Under the pieces are notes generated by a model. That model made no database searches and was not told the DNA's origin. It was given only the letters and a program-made list of their open reading frames with translations. Made by a program: the position numbers and the translations under genes. From assembly GCA_021399435.1 (NCBI GenBank), contig JAJTUP010000001.1:3162001-3226000 (forward strand): DNA of 64,000 nt, in the 5' to 3' direction. Shown in pieces: positions 49,833-61,662 of this stretch. The stretch's first letter is position 1. Each line of letters starts with the position of its first letter. This DNA comes from Diaporthe sp. PMI_573 (Eukaryota; Ascomycota; Sordariomycetes; Diaporthales; Diaporthaceae).

Positions 49833-51300
49833 ATGGTCTACAATCCAATAGACATTTTTGGCATCACATGCCCTGCGGGCGGCGCCTTTTTCGTCTGTGA
49901 GAACTGCGACATCCAGTTTCTCGGATGTTGCGCTTCGGACCCCGGCGAAGACGGCTCAGGCGTGAGTAACTCCCACAGTCCTCTACACCCTCCGTAAAAA
50001 CGTACACCCATCACCTCCACCCTCCACCCTCCATTAGCCCGTGATGTCCGTTAGGCTGCGGCTCATGAGATCGGCCTCCAGAGCCAACGGTACCCTCTTG
50101 TGATGCGAGCATTGTTCTTTGGCATGTTCATCGCTGATCACGGCGACCCAAGTACTGCCCCGACGAGGATGTCCGATATTCCAGCTTCAAGAGAGGCAAG
50201 GGCGCCAACATCACGGACCAGGAATGCCTAGACCCAAGGGGCGCTTGGTATACTTGCTTTGATTTGGACAGGCCCTTTTTAGGATGCTGTTCCTCCAATG
50301 CTTGTGAAACCGAGTGCCCGGCCGAGGATGTGGTGGCCGCGAAGCTCTCCAGCAATCCCAAAAGCGCCGCCCCATTCAGGAAGTCACAAACCACGCAGAC
50401 CACCACATCGACGTCGAGTACACCGACAAGCTCAACTTGGTCGACAAACTCTAGAACGCCAACCACATCAAGCGCCGTCGATGGTTCAACTTCCCCGATC
50501 GCGTCAAGCAGTTCGGCCGGCTCGAACGTTCCCACCACGTCTATCACTTCAGCCGGCCCGACAACTACGTCGGAGACCACAGAGACCACCTCAACATCGA
50601 GCTCAGCTTTGATTGGCAGCAGCTCCTCAGGTCTTTCAAAGGGGGCCACCGCAGGCGTCAGCGTTGGGGCCACCTTGGCCCTGTTACTTCTGGCTGCTGC
50701 GGTGTTGTTCATCGCAAGACGGACGTGGAGGAAACGCCGAGGAGCTGTTTTCAGGGGTTCAGAGCCACCAGCACCTAGCACCATGGTCTTGCCTACGAGC
50801 GCGCCGTATGTTTCGCGTAGTGAGTACCTCGCACAACAATAGGCAGACTGACCAGCTCTGACAGAAATGTAGACTCCGATCATATAGACCATACGCATTC
50901 GCATTCGCACTCGCCGTCGCACTCGCCGTCGCCCTCCCCATCCCTCAACAATGGCCAGAGGCCTGTCCTCTACATCGTCAATAGGTCGAGTCGACAGAGT
51001 TCCGTCAGCTCGAACAACAGCAGCAATATGGCAGGACCATCACCTCCCTCGGGACAGAATAGTTGGCATGGCGTGCGCGCTGCACCTTCGACTGCACAGC
51101 GAGGCGTCGGCCATTGCCAGAACCAGCCTTTTGACCAGCATTCTGAACGCCCTGCTGAGCTGGATGGAGCAGGTATGCCGATACCCGAGCTGCCGGCGAC
51201 TTCGGCGCAGCCACGCCCCCCTGTCGTTTACCGTCCATACAGGCCGCCCCCTCAGGCGAGCTCGCGGGATTATCGAGGGGTGCCAGGAAACGTAATGTGA
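49833..51300 (+). CDS. Single-pass membrane protein with duplicated Cys-rich FLGCC module
   Basis: Three exons: 49833-49961, 50153-50819, 50873-51300; all phases agree and the product is 407 residues. There is no signal peptide, so the orientation is probably set by the transmembrane segment (type III; inference). Two matching Cys modules with identical spacing, C-x6-FLGCC, lie at 22-33 and 78-89, with further Cys at 45, 68, 94 and 98. A Thr/Ser-rich stalk (about 110-205) leads to a membrane segment at 210-231, followed by a strongly basic stop-transfer (RRTWRKRR). The cytoplasmic tail begins with His/Ser/Pro repeats and ends Pro-rich (MPIPELPA ... YRPYRPPPQ). The last intron is supported because the unspliced frame stops ten codons into it, whereas splicing opens 142 more codons. 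The layout recalls wall-stress sensors, but I do not recognise a named family. The first acceptor (CCAAG) is less certain. Confidence 0.78.
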
Positions 51301-52461
51301 GGAGTTATGGCACTTGAAGATACCGGGTAATATGGGTTGCTGGTCGATAGGAAATGGGCTCGCTCCGGCGTACAGCCTAGACAAACGACTTGCAGTGCAG
51401 TGCAGTGTGGGGCCAAGGAGGGAAGGTGGTTGTCATTTTGGTCAGGAAGCACGGTTGCTGCCCTTATTTTGATTTCTAGGCACTCGCTTTTGAACCTTCT
51501 CCGGCCTATTCGCGTGGTTGATCTCACTGTGAATTGGTGTGGCTCAAAAAACTCCAAACTCTATGGGTAGTGAGGTGCAATGATCCCCGGCAAATAGTGC
51601 CGAAGGCACAAATGTATTGGTGGTAAATGGGTCCTGTCGAAAACCGCAGGGAAAAGATTCTCAGGAATTGGGGCTGAGCATGCGAGGAATCATCCCGCGG
51701 ATGCTACAGTGGTGGGTGTAGAGGACCTTGCCTCTAACTGTGGGGAAGAACATGAGGTGAGACACCCGCAAGGTTGTGTTGCGGATCAGCGAACAGGCCG
51801 TGGAGTCGAAATCTGAGAACGAGAGCGAGAACAAGCGGCGCGGCCATGCCATGGAATCCAATGACATGACAGATGCAGGATGCCCACGTGGGTGAGAAGA
51901 TGTCGACCACAGCAGATGAATACATGATACATGAGGCTTATTACCATGTACAGTGCTTGATGCAGGTCAGCCCCAGGTCCTGGGACCGGACCCCTTCCCT
52001 GGGCCGCCCTGGTCTGGTGAACATTCCAGATGCCTGGCCTGCCGAGAACAGCCCCGCCATGACATCGGCAACACTGCCGAGTGGGTACACGCGCCCTCCA
52101 TTACATAGGTGCCTACCCACACGTACCTGGAAAACCTAGGCAGTACATCGTAGCACAGCCTGCCTGCACTTATCTAGTTCTTGACACGTTGAAGGATTGA
52201 TTCCAAGATCCGTGGGTTTTAGTTCGACTGCACCTCCCGTGGTTTCTTCCTTTCTGGAGACGACCTCACTTGCCCTTCCATTCCTTCTGCACTCAAACGG
52301 CTGCATCTGTTCTCCTCCTGGGACAGCCGGTGATCTCTTCTCGAGCGTCTCTGACCAGAACCGAGATCTCATATCCACCCACCCCGGTTCCCGCTACGGT
52401 TCCCTGCGCCAAAAAGCTTACGGAGCTTGGACAAGACTCCAGTCTCCCCACACCGCGAAAG
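51301..52461. other. Intergenic, promoter side of the SERCA gene
   Basis: No gene seen. Contains a short GCAGT repeat near 51391-51407 and several partly inverted TACCTAGG-like motifs near 52105-52145. The right end is pyrimidine-rich 5' leader of the Ca2+-ATPase gene. Confidence 0.5.
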
Positions 52462-55400
52462 ATGGAGAATGCCTTCGCAAGGCCGGTAGACCAGGTCTTG
52501 TCGACCTTGGGAGTGCAAGCCTCCGCTGGTCTGACCGATGCGCAAGTCAAGAAGGCGACTGAGAAGTATGGCAAGAACGGTAGGTTCGCATCCTATCGCA
52601 AAGCGCCTGGGCCCGGAATACTGACAGAAACCGTCAAGCTATTGCTGAAGAGCCTCCTACGCCGCTCTGGGAGCTCATCCTCGAGCAGTTCAAGGATCAA
52701 CTCGTCCTCATCCTCCTTGGCTCCGCTGCCGTGTCCTTCGTCCTGGCCCTGTTCGAGGACGAAGGCGGCTGGAGCGCATTTGTCGATCCCATCGTTGTAA
52801 GTCTTCGTTCGCCCTCTGCTTGGCATACATCAGGCAGAACTGGACCTAACCACTCTTCACTACCCTAGATCCTGACCATCCTGATCCTGAATGCCGTCGT
52901 CGGTGTCTCACAAGAGAGCAGCGCCGAGAAAGCCATCGCTGCGCTCCAGGAATATTCGGCCAACGAGGCCAACGTGATCCGAAATGATGGCCATGTCTCG
53001 AGGGTCAAGGCAGAAGATTTGGTTCCTGGCGATATCATCTCCGTCTCCATTGGCGACAGGATACCTGCCGACTGCCGGTTGATCTCTATCGAAAGCAACA
53101 GCTTCTCTGTCGACCAGGCCATCCTGACCGGCGAGAGCGAGAGCGTCAGCAAGGATGCCCAGGCGGTCGTCTCGGATGAGAAGTCCGTCAAGCAGGACCA
53201 GGTCAACATGCTCTTTTCTGGAACCACTGTTGTTACCGGCCGGGCGAAGGCTGTTGTGGTCTTGACTGGCGCGAACACGGCCATCGGCGACATTCACGAG
53301 AGCATATCCGCCCAGATCTCCGAGCCGACACCGCTAAAGCAGAAGTTGAACGACTTTGGCGACAGCCTGGCCAAGGTTATCACCGTCATCTGCATTCTGG
53401 TCTGGCTTATCAACATTCCCAACTTCAACGACCCCAGCCATGGTACCTGGACAAAGGGAGCCATCTACTATCTGAAGATCGCTGTTTCTCTGGGTGTCGC
53501 AGCGATCCCAGAAGGCCTCGCCGTCGTCATCACAACCTGTTTGGCCCTGGGCACTCGGAAGATGGCTGCAAAGAACGCTGTTGTTCGCAGCCTGCCTTCG
53601 GTGGAGACCCTGGGAAGCTGCAGCATCATCTGCTCGGACAAGACCGGCACCTTGACAACCAACCAGATGAGCGTCAACAAGATTGTCTATCTCAACGAAA
53701 ACGGAACAGACCTCGAGGAACTCGACGTTGAGGGAACCACCTTCGAGCCCAAGGGAGACATCACCTACAAGGGCCAGGTCGTCCAGGATCTCTCCCAGAA
53801 GTCCTCTACCGTGCGCCAACTGTCTGAAGTCGCCGCGCTCTGCAATGATGCCATGTTGGCTTATGATTCCAAAATCGGTACATTCTCTAACGTTGGTGAG
53901 CCCACTGAAGGTGCGCTCCGGACACTGGTTGAGAAGATTGGGCCTTGTGCGCCGAGAAACAGCGCACCCGAGGATCGTGTCCACCATGCCAGCGGATGGT
54001 ATGACAAGCAGTACTCTCGTCTCGCCACCTTTGAATTCTCCCGTGACCGAAAGAGCATGTCTGTCCTCGTTCAGAATGGCAGCAAGCAGAAGCTTCTCGT
54101 CAAGGGCGCTCCTGAGTCCATCATCGACCGCTGCACAAGTGTCGTGCTTGGCGCAAACGGCAAGAAGGTCCAGATGAATGCAAGCCTCTCGGATTTGCTT
54201 ATGCGGGAAGTCACGGACTACGGAAACAACGGTCTGCGAGTGATCGCACTCGCCAGCATCGACGATGTCTCGGAGAACAGCCTCCTGAAGTCCGCCAGAT
54301 CCACCGCTGATTACGCCAAAATCGAGCAGAACCTGACCTTGCTTGGCTTGGTCGGCATGCTTGACCCTCCTCGGCCCGAAGTCCCTGCCTCCATTGCCAA
54401 GTGCAAGGAAGCTGGCATCCGCGTCATCGTCATCACTGGAGACAACCGCAACACTGCTGAGAGTATATGCCGTTCAATCGGTGTCTTCGGACAGTATGAG
54501 GATCTCAAGGGAAAGAGCTTCACTGGCCGCGAGTTTGAGAACCTGAGCCCCGCTGAGCAGCTCGAGGCTGCCAAGAACGCCTCCTTGTTCTCGCGTGTTG
54601 AACCCAGCCACAAGTCTAAACTGGTTGACCTGCTTCAGTCTCTTGGCGAAGTTGTTGCTATGACTGGTGATGGTGTCAACGATGCTCCTGCGCTCAAGAA
54701 GGCTGACATTGGTGTCGCCATGGGCTCTGGTACCGACGTGTCGAAGCTGGCGGCTGACATGGTCCTGGCTGACAACAACTTCGCTACCATTGAGGTCGCC
54801 ATCGAGGAGGGCCGTTCCATCTACAACAACACACAGCAGTTCATCCGTTACCTCATCTCTTCGAACATTGGCGAGGTCGTCTCGATCTTCTTGACCGCCG
54901 CCCTGGGAATGCCCGAGGCACTTATCCCCGTCCAACTTCTCTGGGTCAACCTCGTTACTGACGGTCTCCCGGCTACTGCGCTCTCCTTCAACCCGCCTGA
55001 CCACGACATCATGCGCCGCCAACCCCGCAAGCGCGACGAGCCTCTAATCGGTGGGTGGCTCTTCATTCGCTACCTGATCATTGGTACCTACGTGGGCGTC
55101 GCCACCGTTGCCGGTTACGCTTGGTGGTTCATGTACTACTCTGGTGGTCCTCAAATCGCCTTCTCCCAGCTGCGCCACTTCCACCGGTGCTCCGCCGACT
55201 TCCCTGAGATTGGCTGCCAGATGTTCTCCAATGACATGGCCAAATCCGCATCAACCGTCTCGCTGTCTATCCTCGTCACTATCGAGATGCTGAATGCTAT
55301 GAACGCGCTTTCGAGCAGCGAATCACTGCTTACGCTTCCTTTGTGGGACAACCTCATGCTGGTCTACGCCATCGGTCTGTCAATGGCGTTGCACTTTGCT

Positions 55401-55651
55401 CTGCTTTACACACCGTTCTTGCAGACTCTCTTCTCCATCTTGCCGCTGAACTGGCCAGAATGGCAGGCCGTGCTTGCCATCAGTGCACCTGTGATGTAAG
55501 TGCTTTGCGATCCCGACTTCATTCCTCTTTTTGGACAGTTACTCACAACTACTCTAGTCTCATCGACGAAGGACTCAAGCTCGTTGAGCGATCATTCTTC
55601 ATGCAGAAGACAACGCATGCAGCCGAGGTCAAGGCCAAGAAGGAACAGTAG
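52462..55651 (+). CDS. nca-1: SERCA-type Ca2+-transporting P-type ATPase
   Basis: Pumps Ca2+ into the endoplasmic reticulum at the cost of ATP. Four exons: 52462-52579, 52639-52796, 52869-55495, 55558-55651; product 998 residues, the normal SERCA length. The second exon must start at the TCAAG acceptor (52638): this gives [20 protein letters not shown], the family sequence, while the nearer CAG gives a Ser-rich frame that does not continue. Visible motifs are the A-domain TGES (in LTGESESV), [10 protein letters not shown] in M4, the phosphorylated Asp D349 in [15 protein letters not shown] at 691-697 in the hinge, and the [14 protein letters not shown] segment entering M5. The C-terminus ends KKEQ, which fits a KKxx dilysine ER-retrieval signal and supports the small last exon. 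N. crassa NCA-1 is the close comparison. Confidence 0.96.
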
Positions 55652-56722
55652 AGTGATGGAAAGTCGTTCATTGCTGGCTGCATTATATGATCCTAGACGG
55701 TGGTCATGTACAATAATACAAGATGTATAACACAACACTCTAGATTTCATTTAGAGATAGTCACGCAGCGGGATCCGTTTATTGTTGATCGACTCTTGTG
55801 GTCTGATCAACGAAACCTGCTCCAGGCCCCCATCAGTTTAAATTAGAGAGGACATCGCAGTACAGCAAGGCCAGCTCGTAACCGACAGTTCCAACATGAG
55901 GCGTGATGGCATTGTAGATATGCACAAGAGCGTGTATCACCAGCCCGGATTCATGTGCCACACATAACTTTGCGAGAAGTCGCATACTTCCTTCATTAGG
56001 CTTTGTGATTCAGTGGGTAACAGATGGACCCCGTGTACCTGAAAAGCCTGGCTCGAATGCTCATGACCACCCTTCTTGTGGACCAGAGAACATGGGCGCG
56101 GTGTGCAGGTTATTGGTACGCCAAATATAACTCGACTTATCAACGAGTGGCAAAGGGAGAGATCTGCCTGTCATCCGCGCTCCTTTCAATAATAGCATTA
56201 ACGACATTTAGGAGGAGTATACTTCAAGACATATTCCCAGATGAGAACAGACTGAACAATTCACACGTGTGTCCAGTATTATCTCGGTGCTACAGTCAAG
56301 TGCATGTTCGAAAGCCGTCAGAGCAACTTGACCAGTAATGGAGGCAAGCAGACTCATAGACGGGACACACATCCCACGCACAGCTCGGAGATGGCAAGAG
56401 ATCGCAGCACTAGTTTCAGGGATCTTTCTGATGCCCGGAAGCCAACACGGCCAGTAGACATCTGGCTCGTGCTGCGGCGGAGTCTTGCGCATCCTCACAG
56501 CGGAGAGGAGAGCTCATCCTGGCAAATTGGTCTTCTTGTCATCGTGGGTGATATTCTAGCTGGCTGTGATAGGCTCAGCCAGCTGTGTCGTGATGTGTCT
56601 AGTCGTACAATGCACAAAAATTCGTAGCTCCTGGTCCTTTCTTTCCTGGACTAGGATGCGTCTTCCATCGCACTTCTCTTCTATGCCCATTTCCCTTCCG
56701 ATTCTCGCCCAAGGTCATCCGC
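55652..56722. other. Convergent intergenic region, SERCA / PUP3
   Basis: No coding frame with family features; expected to hold the 3' UTRs of both neighbours. Confidence 0.5.
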
Positions 56723-57545
56723 TTAATCTTGTCGTCCCTTGAGAAGCCTCTTTGTCACCTTGTCCTTCTCGATGATGTAGACGTGTGCACCCCAGCCTGA
56801 TAAGGCGTCTCGGTCGACGGCATTCAGTAGGGATTGGGAGATCGTTTCGAACAGCTCGTCGGGTCCCTGTAGCCATTTCGTGTTAGCAATTAAAATTCTG
56901 ATCTTGCAACATCGTCAAGAGCCGTGTGTCCTTGTTGTCCAACGTACCAGATCGGGCTCCCACAGGTTCTCGCACATGCCAAACAGCTGCTCCGTCGCAG
57001 TGCCGCTCACGATGAAGTCCTTCGCAAAGTCAATGCAGCCGATGCTGTCAAAGCCGCAGATGAACGGCTTCCCCGTCTTGGGCTCCAGACCGGCAACAAC
57101 GGGGCTGACGAAGTAGGGGCCGAACCGCTTCTCGTACAGCGAACTCGAGACCAGGTTGGCGAAGGTGGTGGGTGCGATGGCGCGCTCCTCTCGCAGGCGG
57201 TACATGTTGACCTTGTACCTGAACAGGTCGGACACGGTGTTCACGTCTGTGGCCAGGCCCGTCAGGCCCAGGTACACGCTGTCGCCGTAGCTGAAGATCT
57301 TGGGGAAGTTGTTGGAGACGGTCAGGGCCTGGAGGCCGAGGCGCAGGTCGCAGGCGATGGCGACACAGTCCTTGCCGACCATCGCGACGCAGGCGCCGCC
57401 GTCTGTTTTGTTCCATTGTTAGTGTCCGCGTCGAGGCATTGTGAGTTCGGGAGCACGGTGAAGAGCTGACTTATCGAGAAGGGCGATGACTAGGAGGGCG
57501 GTTAGCTGTGGTTGTTTGCTCGGCATGTTCTATAGTACTCACCAT
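56723..57545 (-). CDS. pup3: 20S proteasome subunit beta-3
   Basis: Structural, non-catalytic beta subunit of the 20S core. Four exons: 57545-57543 (the start codon alone), 57489-57471 (19 nt), 57402-56948 and 56866-56723; product 206 residues, the normal size. The first intron (GTGAGT donor, CCTAG acceptor) follows the ATG directly. The tiny second exon adds SSPFSI, giving the family-typical start ahead of [12 protein letters not shown]. Conserved features include [22 protein letters not shown] and the last exon GPDELFETI ... [12 protein letters not shown]. The family lacks the catalytic Thr1 and its propeptide, as here. The donor after exon 2 (GTCAGC) is weak, but phase and sequence agree. 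It diverges from the UBX-protein gene. Confidence 0.94.
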
Positions 57546-58457
57546 CTTGATTGTCTGAGCGAAGCCAAGGAACGAGCCTCAGGTGAAGATGGCTCGGTAT
57601 ATGCTGGGGGTGTGCCGTCTAAGTCGGAGAGGCTGGGGTGGACGGGCTTGCGGATACGTGGGTGGAATGGGGTTGAGGTTGGAGTCTCGATACAGCTGAT
57701 GCGGTCCGGGCGAGGCTTGGAGGAGCTTCAAGGCAACCTGTGAGCTGCGTAAGTTCGGCCCCAGGTGGTAGGAGGGATACGTAGGTACCGAACCCCTGCC
57801 GGGTAGTTCCCTCTCGCGTGGCCAATCAGAGCCCACGCGAGGGCCCTGGCACATACCTAGGTAGCTCTTCTGGCGCCTTCCTTTTGGCAGCTCCAGTGGA
57901 CTACATGTAGCACTACAGGTACCCAGAGATGATCTCACAAGGCTGCCTGACTGCTTCATAAGCCGCAGACAGTTCGGATTGCTCAACAAGCTGCTCGCCA
58001 CCACCTCGCTCCATGCCCTCCTGTCTGCAACACTCCTTTGCACATAAATTGCGACCGTCCTTTCTCTTCGTCAGTCAAGCCAGCGATTTGTTGCGTTTGG
58101 ACTATCCTAGGTATTCACTCAGTACCTTGATCGCCAAGGTAGCCAATACTTCGTGCCCCACCGTCTGTGGAGGGGCAGCTCCTGCCTGACCTACGTCGCA
58201 CGTTGAAGCTCGCCACAATCGTTGGACAGTGAAGTTACCAGCCAGGAAGACCTGATCTTGCTCATCAGCTCCAGCGCCTTTCTAAGGCAATACTAAACCG
58301 TGTCTTTGTACCAGTCGCCCGGCGATATATCCTGAGTGGAGGAGAGTGACGCCTCGCATCAAAGCGTCCCGAGACTTCCTCAGGCACTTCCGCATCTGTC
58401 CAAGGCGTTGTACAAACCGTTCTTACCAGCTCGCTGCCTCCATCCGCACTCACCAAG
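57546..58457. promoter_or_regulatory. Divergent promoter region, PUP3 / UBX protein
   Basis: The 912-nt gap lies between two outward-facing start codons. A CCAAT box at 57822-57826 sits in the loop of a perfect 9-bp inverted repeat: CTCGCGTGG at 57813-57821 and CCACGCGAG at 57833-57841. This is about 270 nt upstream of the PUP3 ATG. No gene is seen. Confidence 0.65.
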
Positions 58458-60167
58458 ATGTCTTCTCACGTCGTTGTTGTTTCGCCCGACGTCAAGCGGG
58501 TCAGCGTCAAGGTCAACCCTGGAACCTACATGTTCGATGTTCTCGAGGAGGCGTGCAAGAAGCTGAACTTGCAGGTGGATAAGTGGTCTCTTAAGTAAGT
58601 AAAGTAGGCCACGGTTGTCAAATCATGTATGTTGTCCAGGTCAACTGACGCAGATGGCAGGCACCAGAAGAACGTGATCAATCTCAGCGATCAGTTCCGC
58701 ATCACTCGTCTGACGCCAGGGGCTAAACTTGAGCTTGTAGCAAGTTCAAAGACGACCTCGGTGGTGAACATTGCCCTCAAGCTTCCGGAAGCTGAAGCCA
58801 AGACGATTCCTAATGGACGCCTTATGGAGAAGTTCAGAAGTGATACCACGCTTTGGAAGATGCTGCGCCAATTTGAATCGAACGGGTCACCGTCAGGCCA
58901 CGCATTAAACTTCACCGACCGGGGTATACCTCAGACCAGCAACGGAACTCAGGCAGGAAGTGGACAGCTTTATTATGAGATGCCGTCACTCCGAATCATG
59001 AGCAGGGAAATATCGACGCTTGCGGACTTTCAGAAGACACTCTCGCAACTAGGCCTGACCTCAGGGAGTCATATGATACAGTTGTCTTTCAAGTCCACAG
59101 ACAAGACACTCAACGATGCAATGCAGGAGATCTCACAGTTTTTCAGGGACGAGGAGAAGGCAGAGGCAAAAGAGAAGCGTGCGGTGGCCGGGGCGTCGTC
59201 AACCAAGACTGATTCGCTCCTGGACACACCCAACCCGGAAAGCGTCGATAGTACCACTCTCCAGGCTCCCCTGGTTGCCGAAACAGGAGCGCCAGCGGCC
59301 GGTGGTCCACAAGTTTTTGAGACAACGCAGTCGAGCACAGCGCCCGTGGACGCGATGGCGTTGTCAGTTGATGGGCAGGCGGAGAAGGGGGTGTCACAGC
59401 ATGTCGACGCTATGGAAGTCGACGATGGGAACGCACAGCCTCAGGCAACTGGTGAGGAGACTCGAGACCCTGGCACGAATGTTTCGAGCCTCAAGCCTGT
59501 CAGCATCTTTTCCGCGCCAACCAACTCCACGCCGGCCGCTGCCTCGGTAAACGTCCCTGATTCCGTCTACACTCCGACGATAGCGCACGCGCAGGCACAC
59601 CAGCAGAACTTGCAGGCGAGCGCCGTCAACAAGCGGCTCAAGTCTGATGCCGAGCTTGCCGCAGAGGCCCAGGCTGCGGAGGCTAAGGCTGCAGCGGTCA
59701 AGAAAATCGACGTGAAAGTGCGATTCCCAGACGAGACTTCCGCGCAGTGGAACTTCAGCCCCAAGGATACCGGTGCGACTATTTACAAGGCCGTCCGGGG
59801 TGTCATGGCGAATGATTCCGCCCCGTTCAAGCTAGTGTTACCTGGGGTTCTACCTCCTTCGAATCTCATCAAGGATGACGATGGAATCAAGCATAACCTC
59901 GTCAGAGGTTACAAGATGTCGGGGCGCGTTCTGTTGAATCTCGTCTGGGAGAACGAGGTATCTCAGAGTATCAAGAAAGCACCGTTCTTGAAGGCTAGTT
60001 TCGCCAGTCAGGCAAGGAAGGTCGAGCTTCCCCAGGCTCCCCAGGAGGAGGAAGAGGGCGTTAGCAGCGCACCACCAGCTCCAGTTGCTCCAGCCCAGTC
60101 GCAAAGCAATGACAGCGGCGGCAGCCGCAAGATGCCTAAGTGGCTCAAGGGCTTGTCCAAGAAATAG
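58458..60167 (+). CDS. TUG/ASPSCR1-like UBX-domain protein (Ubx4-type p97/Cdc48 cofactor)
   Basis: Proteins of this type bind Cdc48/p97 through the UBX domain. Exons are 58458-58594 and 58661-60167; the intron has a GTAAGT donor, CTGAC branch and GGCAG acceptor; product 547 residues. The N-terminal TUG-type ubiquitin-like domain runs from VVVVSPDVKRVSVKV to AKLELV, across the splice junction. A middle region (about 60-205) has LRIMSREI and LGLTSGSHMIQLSF, typical of the family. It is followed by an Ala/Ser/Gln-rich linker. The UBX domain lies at about 393-475 (VKVRFPDETSAQWNF ... PFKLVLPGVLPP). The C-terminus is basic (KMPKWLKGLSKK). The start is the only ATG that joins the ubiquitin-like domain in phase. 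Confidence 0.92.
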
Positions 60168-61028
60168 ACGTCTGTTTTAGCGCGAAGAACACACCTTTAC
60201 GTTGCAAGAGCGAAGGTGTTTGGCGTTTCGGGGTTGAAGATCACTATGGGAATGACTAGATTGTGGTACTGACACAAGAGCGGCTGACATTTGCCGCTGT
60301 TCAACATCTTGGTCCCCTCCGACGGAGACAGGGGCACCTGCTGCCGATTCAGAGCTCACCGCGGATTGATCATTTTGTCAGACAAGCAAGGGATCTCTCG
60401 CACAGATTCCTTTCGCTACGGTGGGAAGAAGTCATTGTGTTTTTGCAGACTGGCAAAGGGATTGGGAAGAGAAATGGGCAAGGACTGGTTTGCCAGAGCC
60501 ATCACACCCATACCAATCCTTCCGATGGACGTTCCAGCATCAGCAGCAGATTCCTGCGCTGTGTACTGCAACTTGACGGAGAAACGAGAACTGTCACCAT
60601 GCGTGAATTGTTGGTGGAATAGCTGTCTTGCTTGTTGACTGCGTGCTGCACTATGGATGGCAAGCATCGTCCAACGCACGTGGGGAGCTGATGAGGGCCT
60701 AGAGTCAAGCATAGAGGGGGATCGGGTTCACAGCTCGTCTTCAAAGAATTTGCAATTAAGATGTACAAGTAGCGATCACATAGCACTGAGACCGTGACAT
60801 CATCGGGCGTCAGAGAGATCATGAATTTGGTTGTTCAAAGTGTCATCATTTGGTATCGACGTGACGTTTCTTTTGACGCCTGGCAGCTCTCACGACATGT
60901 GGAAGCAATGCCCATATCCTCGGTCCCTCCACCAGGTTTTGGTCCATGAAATCCCCATCAAATAACGCCGAAACGTAATCCAGGCCCGTGTCGTTGCTTG
61001 TCTAAAGTCGACGTTCGCAAGGTTACGT
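60168..61028. other. Convergent intergenic region, UBX protein / RPL36
   Basis: Open frames of about 100-120 codons occur on both strands, but none has a family signature or splice continuity. Expected to hold both 3' UTRs. Confidence 0.45.
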
Positions 61029-61662
61029 TTAGTGGCCGGCACGACGGGACTCGGCGATGACGCGCTGGAGCTCGTCGACCTTCTTCTTGGCACGACCGAA
61101 GGTGCCGAGCTGGAAATGATGTTAATAACCTGGTTTCGAGGTTGACAGGGCTATGATAGGTTTTTTCTTCTTCAAGACGTACCCTCTTCTTGGCGAGCTT
61201 ACGGGCACGCTTGTCCCTGGAGTTGCGGAGCAACTCAATCACACGCTTCTCATAGGGAGCGAGACTATCAAAGTAGATGGTCAGTGAAAATGTCCCCTGA
61301 TGGGTATGTGCCATCGAGGTGGTCCTTCGGTCCTCCCTTCTGGTGGCCGCTTCTCAAGGCGGGGAGCGGGACGGGGAACAGCACTTACCCAGCAACCTCC
61401 TTGACGATGTCGCGGACGAAAGCAGTGCGCTTGCTCAGGTGACCCTTGGTGCGGGAGACACGGGGCTTGACGACGCGGGGGGTGGTTTTCTACATTTTGG
61501 GAACAGACCGATAATCAGCTTCAAAGTCCATCATCCACTATCTGCCTCGCGAGGGAGGGCAGCGCAGAGATCCTCCACGAGGTGAGACTGGGCCTTTCAA
61601 CGTACGTGGCCCTTGTTGATGCCGACAATCAGGCCCGAACGGGCAGTTGCTTCCTTGGCCAT
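61029..61662 (-). CDS. rpl36: 60S ribosomal protein L36 (eL36)
   Basis: Component of the large cytosolic ribosomal subunit. Four exons: 61662-61606, 61489-61389, 61264-61183 and 61109-61029; product 106 residues, the normal size. The sequence is characteristic throughout: [71 protein letters not shown]. All junctions use consensus GTACGT or GTAAGT donors, and phases agree. The intron-rich structure, with the first intron soon after the start, is common for fungal ribosomal-protein genes. A telobox-like AACCCTAACCC lies about 220 nt upstream. Confidence 0.98.

Noticed and set aside
52628..52800. Ser-rich continuation of the first Ca2+-ATPase exon ([14 protein letters not shown])
   Set aside because: This frame follows the nearer CAG acceptor and ends soon after. 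The AAG acceptor restores the conserved SERCA sequence.
60416..60712. 99-codon minus-strand frame between the UBX gene and RPL36
   Set aside because: Looked partly protein-like, but other frames on the plus strand are equally open and I found no splice partner or family. Left as intergenic.
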